Assembly (NCBI RefSeq): GCF_023227905.1
Contig: NZ_JALOCF010000003.1
Location: 62,001 to 126,000, forward strand
Direction of reading: 5' to 3'
Source of the DNA: Methylobacter sp.
Lineage (GTDB): Bacteria > Pseudomonadota > Gammaproteobacteria > Methylococcales > Methylomonadaceae
Length of the DNA stretch: 64,000 nucleotides
The position numbers and the translations under genes are program-made. Of the stretch, positions 33,395 through 42,591 are shown piece by piece. Position 1 is the first letter of the stretch; each line of letters begins with the position of its first letter. Under the pieces are notes generated by a model, which saw nothing but the letters and a program-made list of their open reading frames with translations, did not search any database and was not told the origin of the DNA.

Positions 33395-35056
33395 TTAATC
33401 GCTTATTTCTAAGTGTGGAAGATTAAGTGCATGCGCTATATTTTTAAGATGAGGCATGGTCTTGTCGCCTACCCTGCCGTCTTCCGGCAATTGGCGCTGG
33501 CGCTGAAAATCCATAACGCGAGCGACTAACTTATCATCATAAAAACGCGGCTGCTGTACTGCTTCAGTTTTTCTGTCAATCGTATTTAACAGATAGCGCA
33601 GCCATAACACATCATCCGACGTCTGATGGGGGCGTATCATTTTGGCATCCGGAATTGGCGGCGGCTCCACTATTAAATAATAGCCGTCCCAATACTTCAA
33701 TACATCCGCTACCGGAAAAGTCGCATTATCTTTAAAACGAATTATGGATTGATTTTGGCCTAATCCGGTAAGTAAGGCGTAGAACTTTTCTCCACTGGAC
33801 AATGAGAACTCCAGAATAGCCGGATGATTAACTGCCAGCATATCTTTCCAGTTGGCTTTACCGAATGCACAGCGTAGTCCTGTTGTCTCCACATAATGGC
33901 AATCCACCTGATGACTCTCAGGAACAGGCTTGTCCCAAAGTTTTAGCGTGCTGATTAAAGCGGCGTTTAACGAATAAGCTGGATTATTGATCCAGTCATG
34001 AAACGTTTTTGGCTTAGCGACAGGCGCGGCATTAAATTTTTCAATAAGAAGCGGTTCTTTTTGAGCCGGCTGCAAGAGTTGGCTAATGATCTCGGGTTTT
34101 ATCTGGATGGCAGCGGAGACTGTTGGCACATTCACTATGACTGGATTGCCGGCTTTGTGCCAATAAATTTTAAAATAACTACCGGCAGCAATACAGCCCA
34201 AAAACAGCACAGCTAATGATGCGGTCAGGTAAGACGATCTTTTATCGGCAAGCGCCAGTGTTTCATTGGCGGCAGCGCTAACGATGGCCGGTGTGACAAC
34301 ATGAGCATTGCTTGAGTAGGCTCCAAGCAAAGCCCGGTCACAGAGGATATTGATCATTCTGGGTATGCCGGAGGAAAGCTTGTAAACCTTGCGTATCGCG
34401 CTGTCTTTAAAAATGTCCGGGCGGCCATTGCAAACCGTCAACCGATGCTGGATATAAGCTCGAGTTTCATTAAGCGATAAAGGCAACAAATGATAGCGGG
34501 CGGTAATGCGCTGATTCAACTGGCGCAAATCCTGCCGCTTAAGCGATTCCTTCAATTCAGGTTGACCGACCAGAATAATCTGCAATAATTTTGTCTTGTT
34601 GGTTTCCAGGTTGGTCAACAGACGAATTTGTTCCAACACTTCCATGCTTAAATTCTGCGCTTCATCAATCAGCAAAACCGTCCGCCTGCCGTTGGCATGG
34701 CCGGTCAGCAAATGCTGGTTTAAAAGATCGATCAGGCTTTTTAACGAGTGCTGGTTTTTGTCATAGATAAGCCCCAATTCATCGCAGATGGTCGCCAGCA
34801 ATTCGACTGCATTCAGCTTGGGATTTAATATCAAGGCAATATCAACATCTTCCGGTATGGCTTGTAAAAGACAGTGGCAAAGCGTTGTTTTGCCGGTGCC
34901 CACTTCTCCGGTTAAAGCAACAAAGCCCCCGCCGAAATTAATGCCGTAAAGAAGATGAGCCAGACCTTCCTGATGCCGCGGACTCATATAAATGAAGTGC
35001 GGATCGGTCGCGATGGAAAACGGTGATTCGCTGAAATGGAAGTATTGGTTGTACAA
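33395..35056 (-). CDS. gspA: ExeA/GspA-type AAA ATPase with peptidoglycan-binding domain
   Basis: This 553-residue protein has an N-terminal AAA domain (FSESPFSIATDPHFIYMSPRHQE, Walker A GEVGTGKTT at about residues 45-53, Walker B VLLIDEAQNLS, and a Q-rich arginine-finger region). A transmembrane helix lies at about 280-298. The periplasmic part ends in a PG_binding_1-like repeat (RQRQLPEDGRVGDKTMPHLKNI). It is the partner of GspB in coupling ATP hydrolysis to secretin placement. The pair is transcribed gspA-gspB. Confidence 0.87.
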   Translation of the reverse strand: MYNQYFHFSESPFSIATDPHFIYMSPRHQEGLAHLLYGINFGGGFVALTGEVGTGKTTLCHCLLQAIPEDVDIALILNPKLNAVELLATICDELGLIYDKNQHSLKSLIDLLNQHLLTGHANGRRTVLLIDEAQNLSMEVLEQIRLLTNLETNKTKLLQIILVGQPELKESLKRQDLRQLNQRITARYHLLPLSLNETRAYIQHRLTVCNGRPDIFKDSAIRKVYKLSSGIPRMINILCDRALLGAYSSNAHVVTPAIVSAAANETLALADKRSSYLTASLAVLFLGCIAAGSYFKIYWHKAGNPVIVNVPTVSAAIQIKPEIISQLLQPAQKEPLLIEKFNAAPVAKPKTFHDWINNPAYSLNAALISTLKLWDKPVPESHQVDCHYVETTGLRCAFGKANWKDMLAVNHPAILEFSLSSGEKFYALLTGLGQNQSIIRFKDNATFPVADVLKYWDGYYLIVEPPPIPDAKMIRPHQTSDDVLWLRYLLNTIDRKTEAVQQPRFYDDKLVARVMDFQRQRQLPEDGRVGDKTMPHLKNIAHALNLPHLEISD

Positions 35057-35414
35057 GATTATGAGATTCTTTAGTCAAGAAAAATTGAAGTCATTGTAGC
35101 TTACAACAAAAACAAGGCCTGAATGTTAAATGAACTGGGTAGCGCAAAATAACTTGTGCGTAAAAGTATTAATTTTTCGGCATTAATCGTCATTACCGAA
35201 TGGCTTAGCAGGCAAAGCCAGCTGACCAGATTGTGGCTGGGTCAAGTAGAGCAGATCAATTAGCTGTTTTCTATAAGTACAAATACCTGTTTATCTATAA
35301 AAGCATTTTTATGCAATTGAATAAGGGTGTTGTTGCATCTTGCCGCATTAGAGCGCAATGGTGTTGATAGCAACTTTCCCATGAAAAATAAAACACACTT
35401 TCAAAACGTCTTGC
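35057..35414. other. Gene-free stretch between the epimerase and gspA genes
   Basis: These 358 bases show no believable open frame or RNA. A short imperfect hairpin around GGCTTAGCAGGCAAAGCC (35202-35219) is the only structure I noticed. The 35057 end should contain the gspA promoter, but no good hexamers stand out. Confidence 0.35.
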
Positions 35415-36425
35415 TCAACCTATCTTATAAAAATCCTTATACCACTCAACAAATTTCCTAACCCCATCCTCCAACGAGGTTGCGGGCTTGTACCCAAGAT
35501 CGTGCACTAAATCCGAAACATCGGCATAGGTATCGGGCACGTCTCCCGGCTGCATCGGCAACAAGTTCTTGATCGCCTCCTTGCCTAGATATTTTTCCAA
35601 TGTTTCTATGAAAGTCAGTAAATGCACGGGATTGTTGTTGCCGATGTTGTAGATGCGATATGGGGCAAAGCTGGTCGCCGGGTCGGGGGTTTCGCTTGAC
35701 CAATCGGCATTGGCTTGAGCCGGTTGATCGATAACCCGGATCACGCCTTCGACGATGTCGTCTATATAAGTAAAATCACGGCGGTGATTGCCGTAATTGA
35801 ACACGTCGATCGGTTTTCCTTCGCTGATATTACGGGCAAACAAAATCGGCGACATATCCGGCCTGCCCCACGGGCCGTAAACGGTAAAAAACCGTAAGCC
35901 GGTGGTCGGTAACTTATAAAGATGGCTGTAGGTATGGGCCATGAGTTCATTGGCTTTCTTGCTGGCCGCATACAGGGAAACCGGATGATCGACATTGTCA
36001 TGGACGGAAAACGGCATTTTGGTGTTCGCGCCATAAACCGAGCTGGACGAGGCATAGGCTAAATGCTCGACGGCATGATGCCTGCATCCTTCCAGTATGT
36101 TGATGAAACCGACGATGTTGGAGTCGATATAAGCATGAGGGTTGGTTATTGAATAGCGAACGCCGGCTTGAGCCGCCAGGTGCATGACCCGTTGGAACTG
36201 CTCACCGGCAAACAGCGCTGCTACGGCCGCTCTGTCGGCTATATCCAGCTTGATAAATTTAAAGCGGTCAAAATCTTGCAGCTGTTCCAGCCGCGCCAGC
36301 TTCAGATTGACATCGTAATAATCGTTAAGGTTGTCTATGCCGACAATTTCGTCGCCCCGCTCCAGCAACTTCAGGCTGAGGGCCGAACCTATAAAACCTG
36401 CGGCTCCTGTTACCAATAATTTCAA
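35415..36425 (-). CDS. UDP-glucuronate 4-epimerase (NAD-dependent epimerase family)
   Basis: This 336-residue short-chain dehydrogenase-type enzyme has the Rossmann motif VTGAAGFIGSALS (GxxGxxG), IDNLNDYYDVNLKLARLE, the catalytic Ser-Ser in LAYASSSSVYG and the YxxxK pair in LYAASKKANE. The LNDYYDVNLK and GVRYSITNPHAYIDSN segments are typical of UDP-glucuronate 4-epimerases, which make UDP-galacturonate for capsule, exopolysaccharide or LPS. The gene stands alone; no other sugar-polymer gene is close, so the destination of the sugar is unknown. Confidence 0.85.
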   Translation of the reverse strand: MKLLVTGAAGFIGSALSLKLLERGDEIVGIDNLNDYYDVNLKLARLEQLQDFDRFKFIKLDIADRAAVAALFAGEQFQRVMHLAAQAGVRYSITNPHAYIDSNIVGFINILEGCRHHAVEHLAYASSSSVYGANTKMPFSVHDNVDHPVSLYAASKKANELMAHTYSHLYKLPTTGLRFFTVYGPWGRPDMSPILFARNISEGKPIDVFNYGNHRRDFTYIDDIVEGVIRVIDQPAQANADWSSETPDPATSFAPYRIYNIGNNNPVHLLTFIETLEKYLGKEAIKNLLPMQPGDVPDTYADVSDLVHDLGYKPATSLEDGVRKFVEWYKDFYKIG

Positions 36426-36607
36426 AACTTTTTCTCCATTTCCTCAAATATTCCGAGCTACGTTTTACGCTCTTGACTCATCATCGTGAAAAACGACCGA
36501 CTTATACGACCAAAGCAAGCTTTGGGCTCCAAGCTGCGCTGATGCCAAAATTCAGCGCTGGCAAAATCTGAACTGCGTAGCAATGCCCGAAGACGTGCAC
36601 CGGCATA

Positions 36608-37045
36608 CTATTTATTCTCGGTTTTAGACTGCCCCTGAGCAGTCGCTACAATACGCCGGCTGCCGCCCTGATTGCGATGTTCGCACAGATAGATGCCTTG
36701 CCAGATGCCTAAATTAAGCTTGCCATTGGTGATCGGAAGGGTGCAGCTGGAGCCCAGCAAACTGTTTTTTATATGAGCAGGCATGTCATCTTCGCCTTCG
36801 TAGCCATGCTTATAATAAGGCGCGCCTTCCGGCACAAACCGGTTAAAGTGGCTTTCCATATCCTGGCGCACGGTCGGATCGGCATTCTCGTTAACCGTTA
36901 GCGATGCCGATGTATGCTTGATAAAGAGGTGCAGCAGTCCGCATTGTATAGCGGCCAATTCCGGAATAGCGTTCAGGACTTCACCGGTGACCAAGTGAAA
37001 TCCCCTGCTTTTTGCTGATAATGAAAACTCTTTTTGTATCCACAT
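36608..37045 (-). CDS. YjbQ-family protein (secondary thiamine-phosphate synthase-like)
   Basis: This 145-residue single-domain protein has the family core LLHLFIKHTSASLTVNENADPTVRQDMESHFNRFVPE and ends with NLGIWQGIYLCEHRNQGGSRRIV, which contains the conserved His and Arg residues. YjbQ proteins form trimers; a weak thiamine-phosphate synthase activity has been described for the family, but the physiological role is uncertain. The ATG at 37045, with AGG suitably placed, gives the normal family length; an upstream in-frame start would add a 15-residue lead with no family match. Confidence 0.82.
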   Translation of the reverse strand: MWIQKEFSLSAKSRGFHLVTGEVLNAIPELAAIQCGLLHLFIKHTSASLTVNENADPTVRQDMESHFNRFVPEGAPYYKHGYEGEDDMPAHIKNSLLGSSCTLPITNGKLNLGIWQGIYLCEHRNQGGSRRIVATAQGQSKTENK

Positions 37046-37124
37046 TAACAAAACCTGCTGTATGACTTTAGATGCCGCATCAAACGTCACCTTGAAGATG
37101 AAAAAAGCTTTTTAATATTTTTAC

Positions 37125-37213
37125 TTACCACGAAGAGCACAGAGGGCACGAAGTTTTCAATATATTGAATTAATAAATTATTTTCTTCGTGTCCTTCGTG
37201 TTCTCTGTGGTAA
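37125..37213. repeat. Palindromic ACCACGAAG intergenic repeat
   Basis: The left arm (37125-37153, starting TTACCACGAAGAGCAC) and right arm (37185-37213, ending TTCTCTGTGGTAA) are 29 bases each with few mismatches, around an AT-rich 31-base loop. The units GAAGRGCACAGAGGGCACGAAG closely match the copy between hisG and hisD. It lies between two minus-strand genes. Confidence 0.75.
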
Positions 37214-37260
37214 ATAACTTTTTCAGCCTGACTTGGGTAATACTTTCACAGTTTCTTACC

Positions 37261-37866
37261 CTAGTGGTTCAATGACCGTGCCAGACGATGCAAAGCTTCA
37301 CTGCCGTGATTGAACAACGGCCAGCCGTCGCCGGTCAAAACGGCTTTAATATCAGGCAAATCGGCAATGCGTTTGACGGATTGAACGGCCTTGCTTTTAT
37401 CCATCAGTTTATCGACCGGCAACATGCATAATTCACCGCCGATATGGCAACGTATTAAGTCGCCGGTTATCAAGGTGCTGTGCTCCAAAAGCAGCGCCAA
37501 TTCCCCAGGTGTTTTAGAGCCGTTGAGCTGGTATGCAATCAAGCCGGGAACGATTTCTTCATGATCGTGAATCCAGCGAGCGCATGACAAAGGAAACGTT
37601 TCTTCCTCAGCCGCCGGGCCATAAATCGCTGCGCCGGTAACCTCGGCTATACGCTCGGCATCACGGCAGTGATCGCTATTGGTAATCACGATAAACCCTA
37701 CCCCGCCCAGGCTTTGCAAGTGACTGTGATCATGTTCGGACATCGGTAAAGGGTCGATTAAAACGTTACCGTCGTCACGCACCCAAAGCACGCTATGAAA
37801 ATCCAAATTGCGCTCCGGATTAAACTCCGACCAGCCAAACAGGTCCTTTCTGTGTAATTGTTTCAT
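37261..37866 (-). CDS. Metallo-beta-lactamase-fold protein with degenerate metal site
   Basis: This 201-residue protein follows the metallo-hydrolase layout: N-terminal beta strands with VLIDPLPMSEHD, a VITNSDHCRDAERIAEVTGAAIYGP segment in place of the usual HxHxDH turn, a TPGELALLLEHSTLITGDLI stretch where the third histidine is replaced, and a final LTGDGWPLFNHG. Only the Asp-His of the first motif and the GD of the second are kept, so hydrolytic activity is doubtful or metal binding differs. The ATG at 37866 has AGGAGG (complement of 37873-37878) six bases upstream, deciding the start. No partner gene is evident. Confidence 0.72.
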   Translation of the reverse strand: MKQLHRKDLFGWSEFNPERNLDFHSVLWVRDDGNVLIDPLPMSEHDHSHLQSLGGVGFIVITNSDHCRDAERIAEVTGAAIYGPAAEEETFPLSCARWIHDHEEIVPGLIAYQLNGSKTPGELALLLEHSTLITGDLIRCHIGGELCMLPVDKLMDKSKAVQSVKRIADLPDIKAVLTGDGWPLFNHGSEALHRLARSLNH

Positions 37867-38104
37867 TGCCAACCTCCTGAGTTAATAATTTTACATCCTG
37901 TTTTTACGATCCTCTGCGACGATTGCCGCTAACCGATTCATCAATCCAGCTGACTATAGATTGTGTCCATTATTCAAAAATATCAAGCTAAAAGACAAGA
38001 TCAATCGGTGCTGCCGTAAAAATATCCGCTGAAGTTGCAATACTCGTAGTCTTACTTAGTTTTTTTTGTATAATCAAATTCATTTCAAAATTATTACCTA
38101 AATA

Positions 38105-39010
38105 ATGCAGACTCCTTTTAAGACCATCGGCATAATAAGCAAGCCCAGCGATCCCAGTATCGCCATATCCTTAAATGCCCTGCATGCTTTTTTAAAAGAA
38201 TATCAATATACGGTTATTGTCGCTAAAGACAGCGCTCATTTCATTAACAATCCGTTTGTTAAATCCTGCCCGATAGACTCGCTGGCCCAACATTGCGATC
38301 TGGTTATCGCCGTGGGCGGCGACGGCACTTTCCTTGCGGCCGCCCGCGCTATCGTCGAATACGACATTCCATTGATCGGCATCAATTTAGGGCGGTTGGG
38401 GTTTTTGGTGGACATCTCGCCTACCGAGCTGAGCGATAAACTGCTGCGTATTCTTCAAGGTCATTACACTGAGGAAAAACGCTATTTATTGCGCACCAAG
38501 ATTATCCGTGACGGCCAAGTTATCCACGAAGAAACCGCCGTCAATGAAGTGGTGGTGCATCGTTGGGTAACGCCCAGCATGATAGAAATTATCACCAAAA
38601 TCGATAACGTGTTTTTAAATTCGCAACGCTCCGACGGCTTGATTATTTCCACGCCGACCGGATCAACCGCTTATTCCCTGTCTGCCGGCGGACCGATTTT
38701 ACATCCGGCATTAAATGCCCTGGTATTGGTGCCGCTTAATCCCCATACCCTGTCGAATCGGCCTATTGTGATCAACGATTCGGTTGAAATTGAAATAAGC
38801 TTTTGCCAGACCAAGCAAATTAACGCGCTAGTGACCTGCGATCATATTGAAATTCCTGCTGTATTGATTAGCGACAAGATTTTGATTAAAAAAGAACCCA
38901 AACCGATTAGAATCTTGCATCCGGAAGGCCATGATTTCTTCTATATTCTTAGGAATAAATTAAACTGGAGCAGCGGTTACCACACCGAAAATCATGTTAT
39001 TGAACCTTAA
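38105..39010 (+). CDS. nadK: NAD kinase
   Basis: This 301-residue cytoplasmic enzyme phosphorylates NAD to NADP. It has the GGDGTFLAAAR nucleotide motif, INLGRLGFLVDISP, the NEVVVHRW segment and DGLIISTPTGSTAYSLSAGGPILHP, which together define the NAD kinase family. Length is normal. It overlaps the start of recN by 17 bases; nadK-recN adjacency is well known in Gammaproteobacteria. No ribosome binding site is obvious. Confidence 0.95.
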   Translation: MQTPFKTIGIISKPSDPSIAISLNALHAFLKEYQYTVIVAKDSAHFINNPFVKSCPIDSLAQHCDLVIAVGGDGTFLAAARAIVEYDIPLIGINLGRLGFLVDISPTELSDKLLRILQGHYTEEKRYLLRTKIIRDGQVIHEETAVNEVVVHRWVTPSMIEIITKIDNVFLNSQRSDGLIISTPTGSTAYSLSAGGPILHPALNALVLVPLNPHTLSNRPIVINDSVEIEISFCQTKQINALVTCDHIEIPAVLISDKILIKKEPKPIRILHPEGHDFFYILRNKLNWSSGYHTENHVIEP

Positions 39011-40673
39011 TATCATCGACCTTGCCGTCGTTAAATCATTAGACCTCGACCTGGAAAAAGGCATGTCGGTACTGACCGGCGAAACCGGAGCCGGCAAGTC
39101 TATTTTATTGACCGCTCTGGGGTTGGCGCTGGGCGACCGGGCCGATTCGGGCTATGTACGGCCTAATTGCAAACGCGCCGAGATTAACCTGGAATTCGAT
39201 TTGGCCGATGCGCCATCAGCGCAACAATGGCTTAAGGACAATGAGCTGGATGCCGAACAGCAATGCCTGATCCGACGCATTGTAAGTTCTGACGGCCGCT
39301 CCAAAGCCTACATCAACAACCGCCCGGTCACCTTGCAGGCCTTGCAGGAACTCAGCGAAAAGCTGGTCGAGATTCACGGTCAACATGCGCATTTGAGACT
39401 GCTAAATGCTGACGAGCAACGCCGCTTGTTGGATGCCTACGCAAAAAACCAACCCCTGCTGGACAGCGTCAACGCCTGTTACCGGGAGTGGCACCAGACC
39501 AGCAAGGAGCTGACTGCCCTGATTAAATCCAGCGTTGATCAAACCGAACGCGAAGAATTACTGCACTACCAGCTTGAAGAACTGCAACAGCTGGACCTGG
39601 CAAATTTCAGTTACGACGCTATTTCCGAAGAGCATAGTAAGCTAGCCAATCTGGGCCAGATTTTAAGCACCGGTCAAGCCCAGGTCGATCTGCTTTATGA
39701 AAGCGACCAACAATCGGTCAACCAAATGCTGAACCACTGCCTGGCCGAATTGAACCACATTGCCCAATTTGCGCCCGAATTGAACGAAATCTGCACCATG
39801 CTTTCCGAGGCGCAGATCCAGGTTGAAGAAGCCTCCTTTCAGTTACGCCGTTTCCTTGAGTCGCAAGAGGCCGATCCACAACGTCTGGAGGCGCTGGAAA
39901 ACCAGATCGGCATTATCCAAAGCCTGAGCCGCAAGCATCACGTTACTCCTGATGAATTGCCTGAACTAGTCGGCAAGCTTGAAAACGAACTCGACGGGCT
40001 GGCCCACAGCAGCGAGCGTATCGAAGCCTTAACGGCCAGAGCCGCACAGTTGCTTGCCCAATACCATGAACTGGCCGCACAGCTATCCGGGCAACGCAAA
40101 CTTAGCGGCAAGAAGCTGCAACAGCAGATTTCAGCGATGATCAAGGAGCTGGGCATGCCGCAAGGCGAGTTTCTGGTCGATATTGCCGCGTCGGATAGCG
40201 AAACCCCGAAACTGAACGGCAAAGATAAAATCGAATTCCTGGTCAGCGCCAATCCGGGCCTGCCCGCAAAACCTCTGGCTAAAGTGGCTTCAGGCGGCGA
40301 ATTGTCGCGCATCAGCCTGGCGATTCAAGTCACCACGTCCAGTGATAAAACCACCCCGACCATGATTTTTGATGAGGTAGACTCAGGCATAGGTGGAGGC
40401 ATTGCCGAAATCGTCGGGCAGAAACTGCGCAGCTTAAGCCATAACCGGCAAGTCATGTGCGTCACTCACCTTCCACAAGTCGCTGCACAAGCGCATCACC
40501 ATCTCTACGTTGAAAAAAACAACCGAAGCGATATGACTTCTTCCAATGTCCGCTTACTGGAAACGGAAGAGCGTGTTGAAGAAATTGCCAGAATGCTCGG
40601 CGGTGTCAATATCACCGCCAACACGCTGGCGCACGCCAAAGAAATGTTGTTTCAATCCCATTCCGGCCTATAG
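38994..40673 (+). CDS. recN: DNA repair protein RecN
   Basis: This 559-residue SMC-like ATPase takes part in recombinational double-strand-break repair. Walker A is GETGAGKS (residues 29-36). Two coiled-coil arms lie at about 155-360. The C-terminal head has the ABC signature VASGGELSRISLAIQ, Walker B PTMIFDEVDSGIGG and VMCVTHLPQVAAQAHHH. It starts inside the 3' end of nadK. I saw no clear LexA box, and the gene probably depends on the nadK transcript or on a promoter inside nadK. Confidence 0.96.
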   Translation: MLLNLNIIDLAVVKSLDLDLEKGMSVLTGETGAGKSILLTALGLALGDRADSGYVRPNCKRAEINLEFDLADAPSAQQWLKDNELDAEQQCLIRRIVSSDGRSKAYINNRPVTLQALQELSEKLVEIHGQHAHLRLLNADEQRRLLDAYAKNQPLLDSVNACYREWHQTSKELTALIKSSVDQTEREELLHYQLEELQQLDLANFSYDAISEEHSKLANLGQILSTGQAQVDLLYESDQQSVNQMLNHCLAELNHIAQFAPELNEICTMLSEAQIQVEEASFQLRRFLESQEADPQRLEALENQIGIIQSLSRKHHVTPDELPELVGKLENELDGLAHSSERIEALTARAAQLLAQYHELAAQLSGQRKLSGKKLQQQISAMIKELGMPQGEFLVDIAASDSETPKLNGKDKIEFLVSANPGLPAKPLAKVASGGELSRISLAIQVTTSSDKTTPTMIFDEVDSGIGGGIAEIVGQKLRSLSHNRQVMCVTHLPQVAAQAHHHLYVEKNNRSDMTSSNVRLLETEERVEEIARMLGGVNITANTLAHAKEMLFQSHSGL

Positions 40674-40705
40674 CCGGAAAATATAACTACACGGAACTAA
40701 ATACC

Positions 40706-41731
40706 ATGAACAGATTTCCAGCAGAATGGGAAAAACAATCCGCCGTATTAATCGCATGGCCGCATAAAACCGGCGACTTTCGCAATCTTGATGCCGTAGA
40801 ACAATCCTATAGCGTTATTGCCGAGACTATCAGCCAATACGAAAAATTGCTTATCGTATGCCGGGACGACAGTCATCAGCAGCATATCCAGACCTTACTG
40901 GGCAAGAGCGGAAACGTCGACTTCATTCACGCTCACGTGAATGACATCTGGGTCAGGGATACCGTTTTTCTTACCGTTGAAAAAGACGGTGCCAATATGC
41001 ACATGAACTTTCTTTTCAATGGCTGGGGCGAGAAATACTCGCACCAAAACGACAATGACCTCAATCATAAACTGCTAAACGCCAAACCTTTTAAAGGCGC
41101 CAGCCACACTGATGTAGATTTTATTCTGGAAGGCGGCAGCGTCGAAAGCGACGGCATAGACACCATCCTGACCACCAAACAATGCCTGTTAAACCCGAAC
41201 CGGAACAAAGGCCTGAGCCAGCAGGATATTGAACAGCAATTGCTCAAGCACCTGGGCGCAAAACGGGTATTCTGGCTGGAACAGGAAAACCTGAGCGGCG
41301 ACGATACCGATGCTCACATTGATACCCTAGCCCGTTTTTGCTCGGCTAATACCATCGCCTACACCAGCTGCGACGATGCCGAAGATCCGCACTACAACAG
41401 CCTGAAATTCATGGAATCGCAACTCCAGGCGCTTAGAACCCAGGATGGCGATGTCTATCATCTGGTGCCGCTGCCGTTGCCGCAACCGATTCATGACGAG
41501 GACGGCCAGCAACTGCCGGCCAATTATTCCAACTTCTTGATCGTCAACCGCGCCGTGCTGGTACCCGCTTACGGCGACCCGATGGATGCGGTTGCGCAGG
41601 AACGCCTGGCCGGCTGCTTCCCGGACCGCAAAATTATTGGCGTTCCTTGCCAACCCTTGGTACATCAGTACGGCAGCCTGCATTGCATGACAATGCAGTT
41701 TCCTGAAGGCGCGCTGAGAGCTAACGGTTAA
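40706..41731 (+). CDS. aguA: Agmatine deiminase
   Basis: This 341-residue enzyme hydrolyses agmatine to N-carbamoylputrescine and ammonia in putrescine synthesis. It starts with RFPAEWEKQSAVLIAWPH, typical of the peptidyl-arginine/agmatine deiminase family. Other motifs are VRDTVFL, DFILEGGSVESDG, GDDTDAHIDTLARF with the catalytic His, and the C-terminal HQYGSLHCMTMQFP with the active-site Cys. It pairs functionally with the amidase gene at 43.8 kb, but three other genes lie between. A perfect hairpin follows the stop. Confidence 0.92.
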   Translation: MNRFPAEWEKQSAVLIAWPHKTGDFRNLDAVEQSYSVIAETISQYEKLLIVCRDDSHQQHIQTLLGKSGNVDFIHAHVNDIWVRDTVFLTVEKDGANMHMNFLFNGWGEKYSHQNDNDLNHKLLNAKPFKGASHTDVDFILEGGSVESDGIDTILTTKQCLLNPNRNKGLSQQDIEQQLLKHLGAKRVFWLEQENLSGDDTDAHIDTLARFCSANTIAYTSCDDAEDPHYNSLKFMESQLQALRTQDGDVYHLVPLPLPQPIHDEDGQQLPANYSNFLIVNRAVLVPAYGDPMDAVAQERLAGCFPDRKIIGVPCQPLVHQYGSLHCMTMQFPEGALRANG

Positions 41732-41747
41732 TATTCGATACTATTGC

Positions 41748-41780
41748 GTCTTATGCAGGACACGGTGTCCTGCATAAGAC
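41748..41780. terminator. Perfect 15-bp hairpin after aguA
   Basis: GTCTTATGCAGGACA (41748-41762) and TGTCCTGCATAAGAC (41766-41780) pair perfectly around three bases. There is no U-tract, so it may stabilise the 3' end or terminate with help. The next gene starts only eleven bases later. Confidence 0.55.
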
Positions 41781-41790
41781 CTTGTAATCA

Positions 41791-42549
41791 ATGGCAACTT
41801 CACTAAACTTACCCATTGATTTGAAGCCTTACGAATCTCTAAAACCAATCCCGTCTATGCCAGCCATTAACCGCCTTACAGTCATTGCCCTTATCCTGCT
41901 CAGCGTCGGTTGCGCAAGGACTTATCAGGCCCGATATGTCGAAACGTCGCACTTTCTGGACGATTACTCCCTGCTGAAAGACGGCGAAGATGGTGACGCT
42001 TTGTTAAGTTTCTGGAAACCCGGCATTAACTGGGCGGCTTATAAAAAAATCATTTTAGAACCTGTCATTAGCAGCAAGCTGCCTGATTCCGATCTCAATA
42101 ACATGACTCACGCCGATAACCAAAAGCTTAAAGAGCTTTTTGAATACAAGATGCGGGAAGCCTTGAAGAAGAATTTTAAATTGGTCGCTCATCCCGGCCC
42201 TAATACGTTACGCGTTCAATTTGCGATCACCGATGCGGAATCGTCGATACTGCTGCTGGATTTGTATACATCCCTCTACCCTTCGGCTCGCGCCTTATCA
42301 TTGCTTAAAATGTTGGCGACAGGCACTGAATCTTATGTGGGCCAAGCCAGTGTCGAGGGCAAAGTCACCGATTCGCAAACCGGCGAATTACTGATGGCTT
42401 CAGCGGATTGCCGGGCGGGCGGCAAAACCATAATGGGCTCTTTCGACAGTTGGGATGACGTTGAACAGGCCTACCAATACTGGGCCAGTCAATTAAATTA
42501 CCAGCTTTGCACCAAGCAGGGTCATACTGATTGCCCAGAACCCGACTAA
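41791..42549 (+). CDS. DUF3313-type lipoprotein
   Basis: This 252-residue protein is probably lipid-anchored: the ATG at 41857 would begin MPAINRLTVIALILLSVGC, a typical lipoprotein signal with VGC lipobox, while the ATG at 41791 adds 22 polar residues. The mature part (FLDDYSLLKDGEDGDALLSFWKPGINWAAYKKIILEPV) matches the DUF3313 family, periplasmic or outer-membrane lipoproteins of unknown function. It sits between the two agmatine-pathway genes without an obvious functional link. Confidence 0.75.
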   Translation: MATSLNLPIDLKPYESLKPIPSMPAINRLTVIALILLSVGCARTYQARYVETSHFLDDYSLLKDGEDGDALLSFWKPGINWAAYKKIILEPVISSKLPDSDLNNMTHADNQKLKELFEYKMREALKKNFKLVAHPGPNTLRVQFAITDAESSILLLDLYTSLYPSARALSLLKMLATGTESYVGQASVEGKVTDSQTGELLMASADCRAGGKTIMGSFDSWDDVEQAYQYWASQLNYQLCTKQGHTDCPEPD

Positions 42550-42591
42550 ACTACGCCACCCAAACCTGCACTTCTAACCAGACCCCATACC

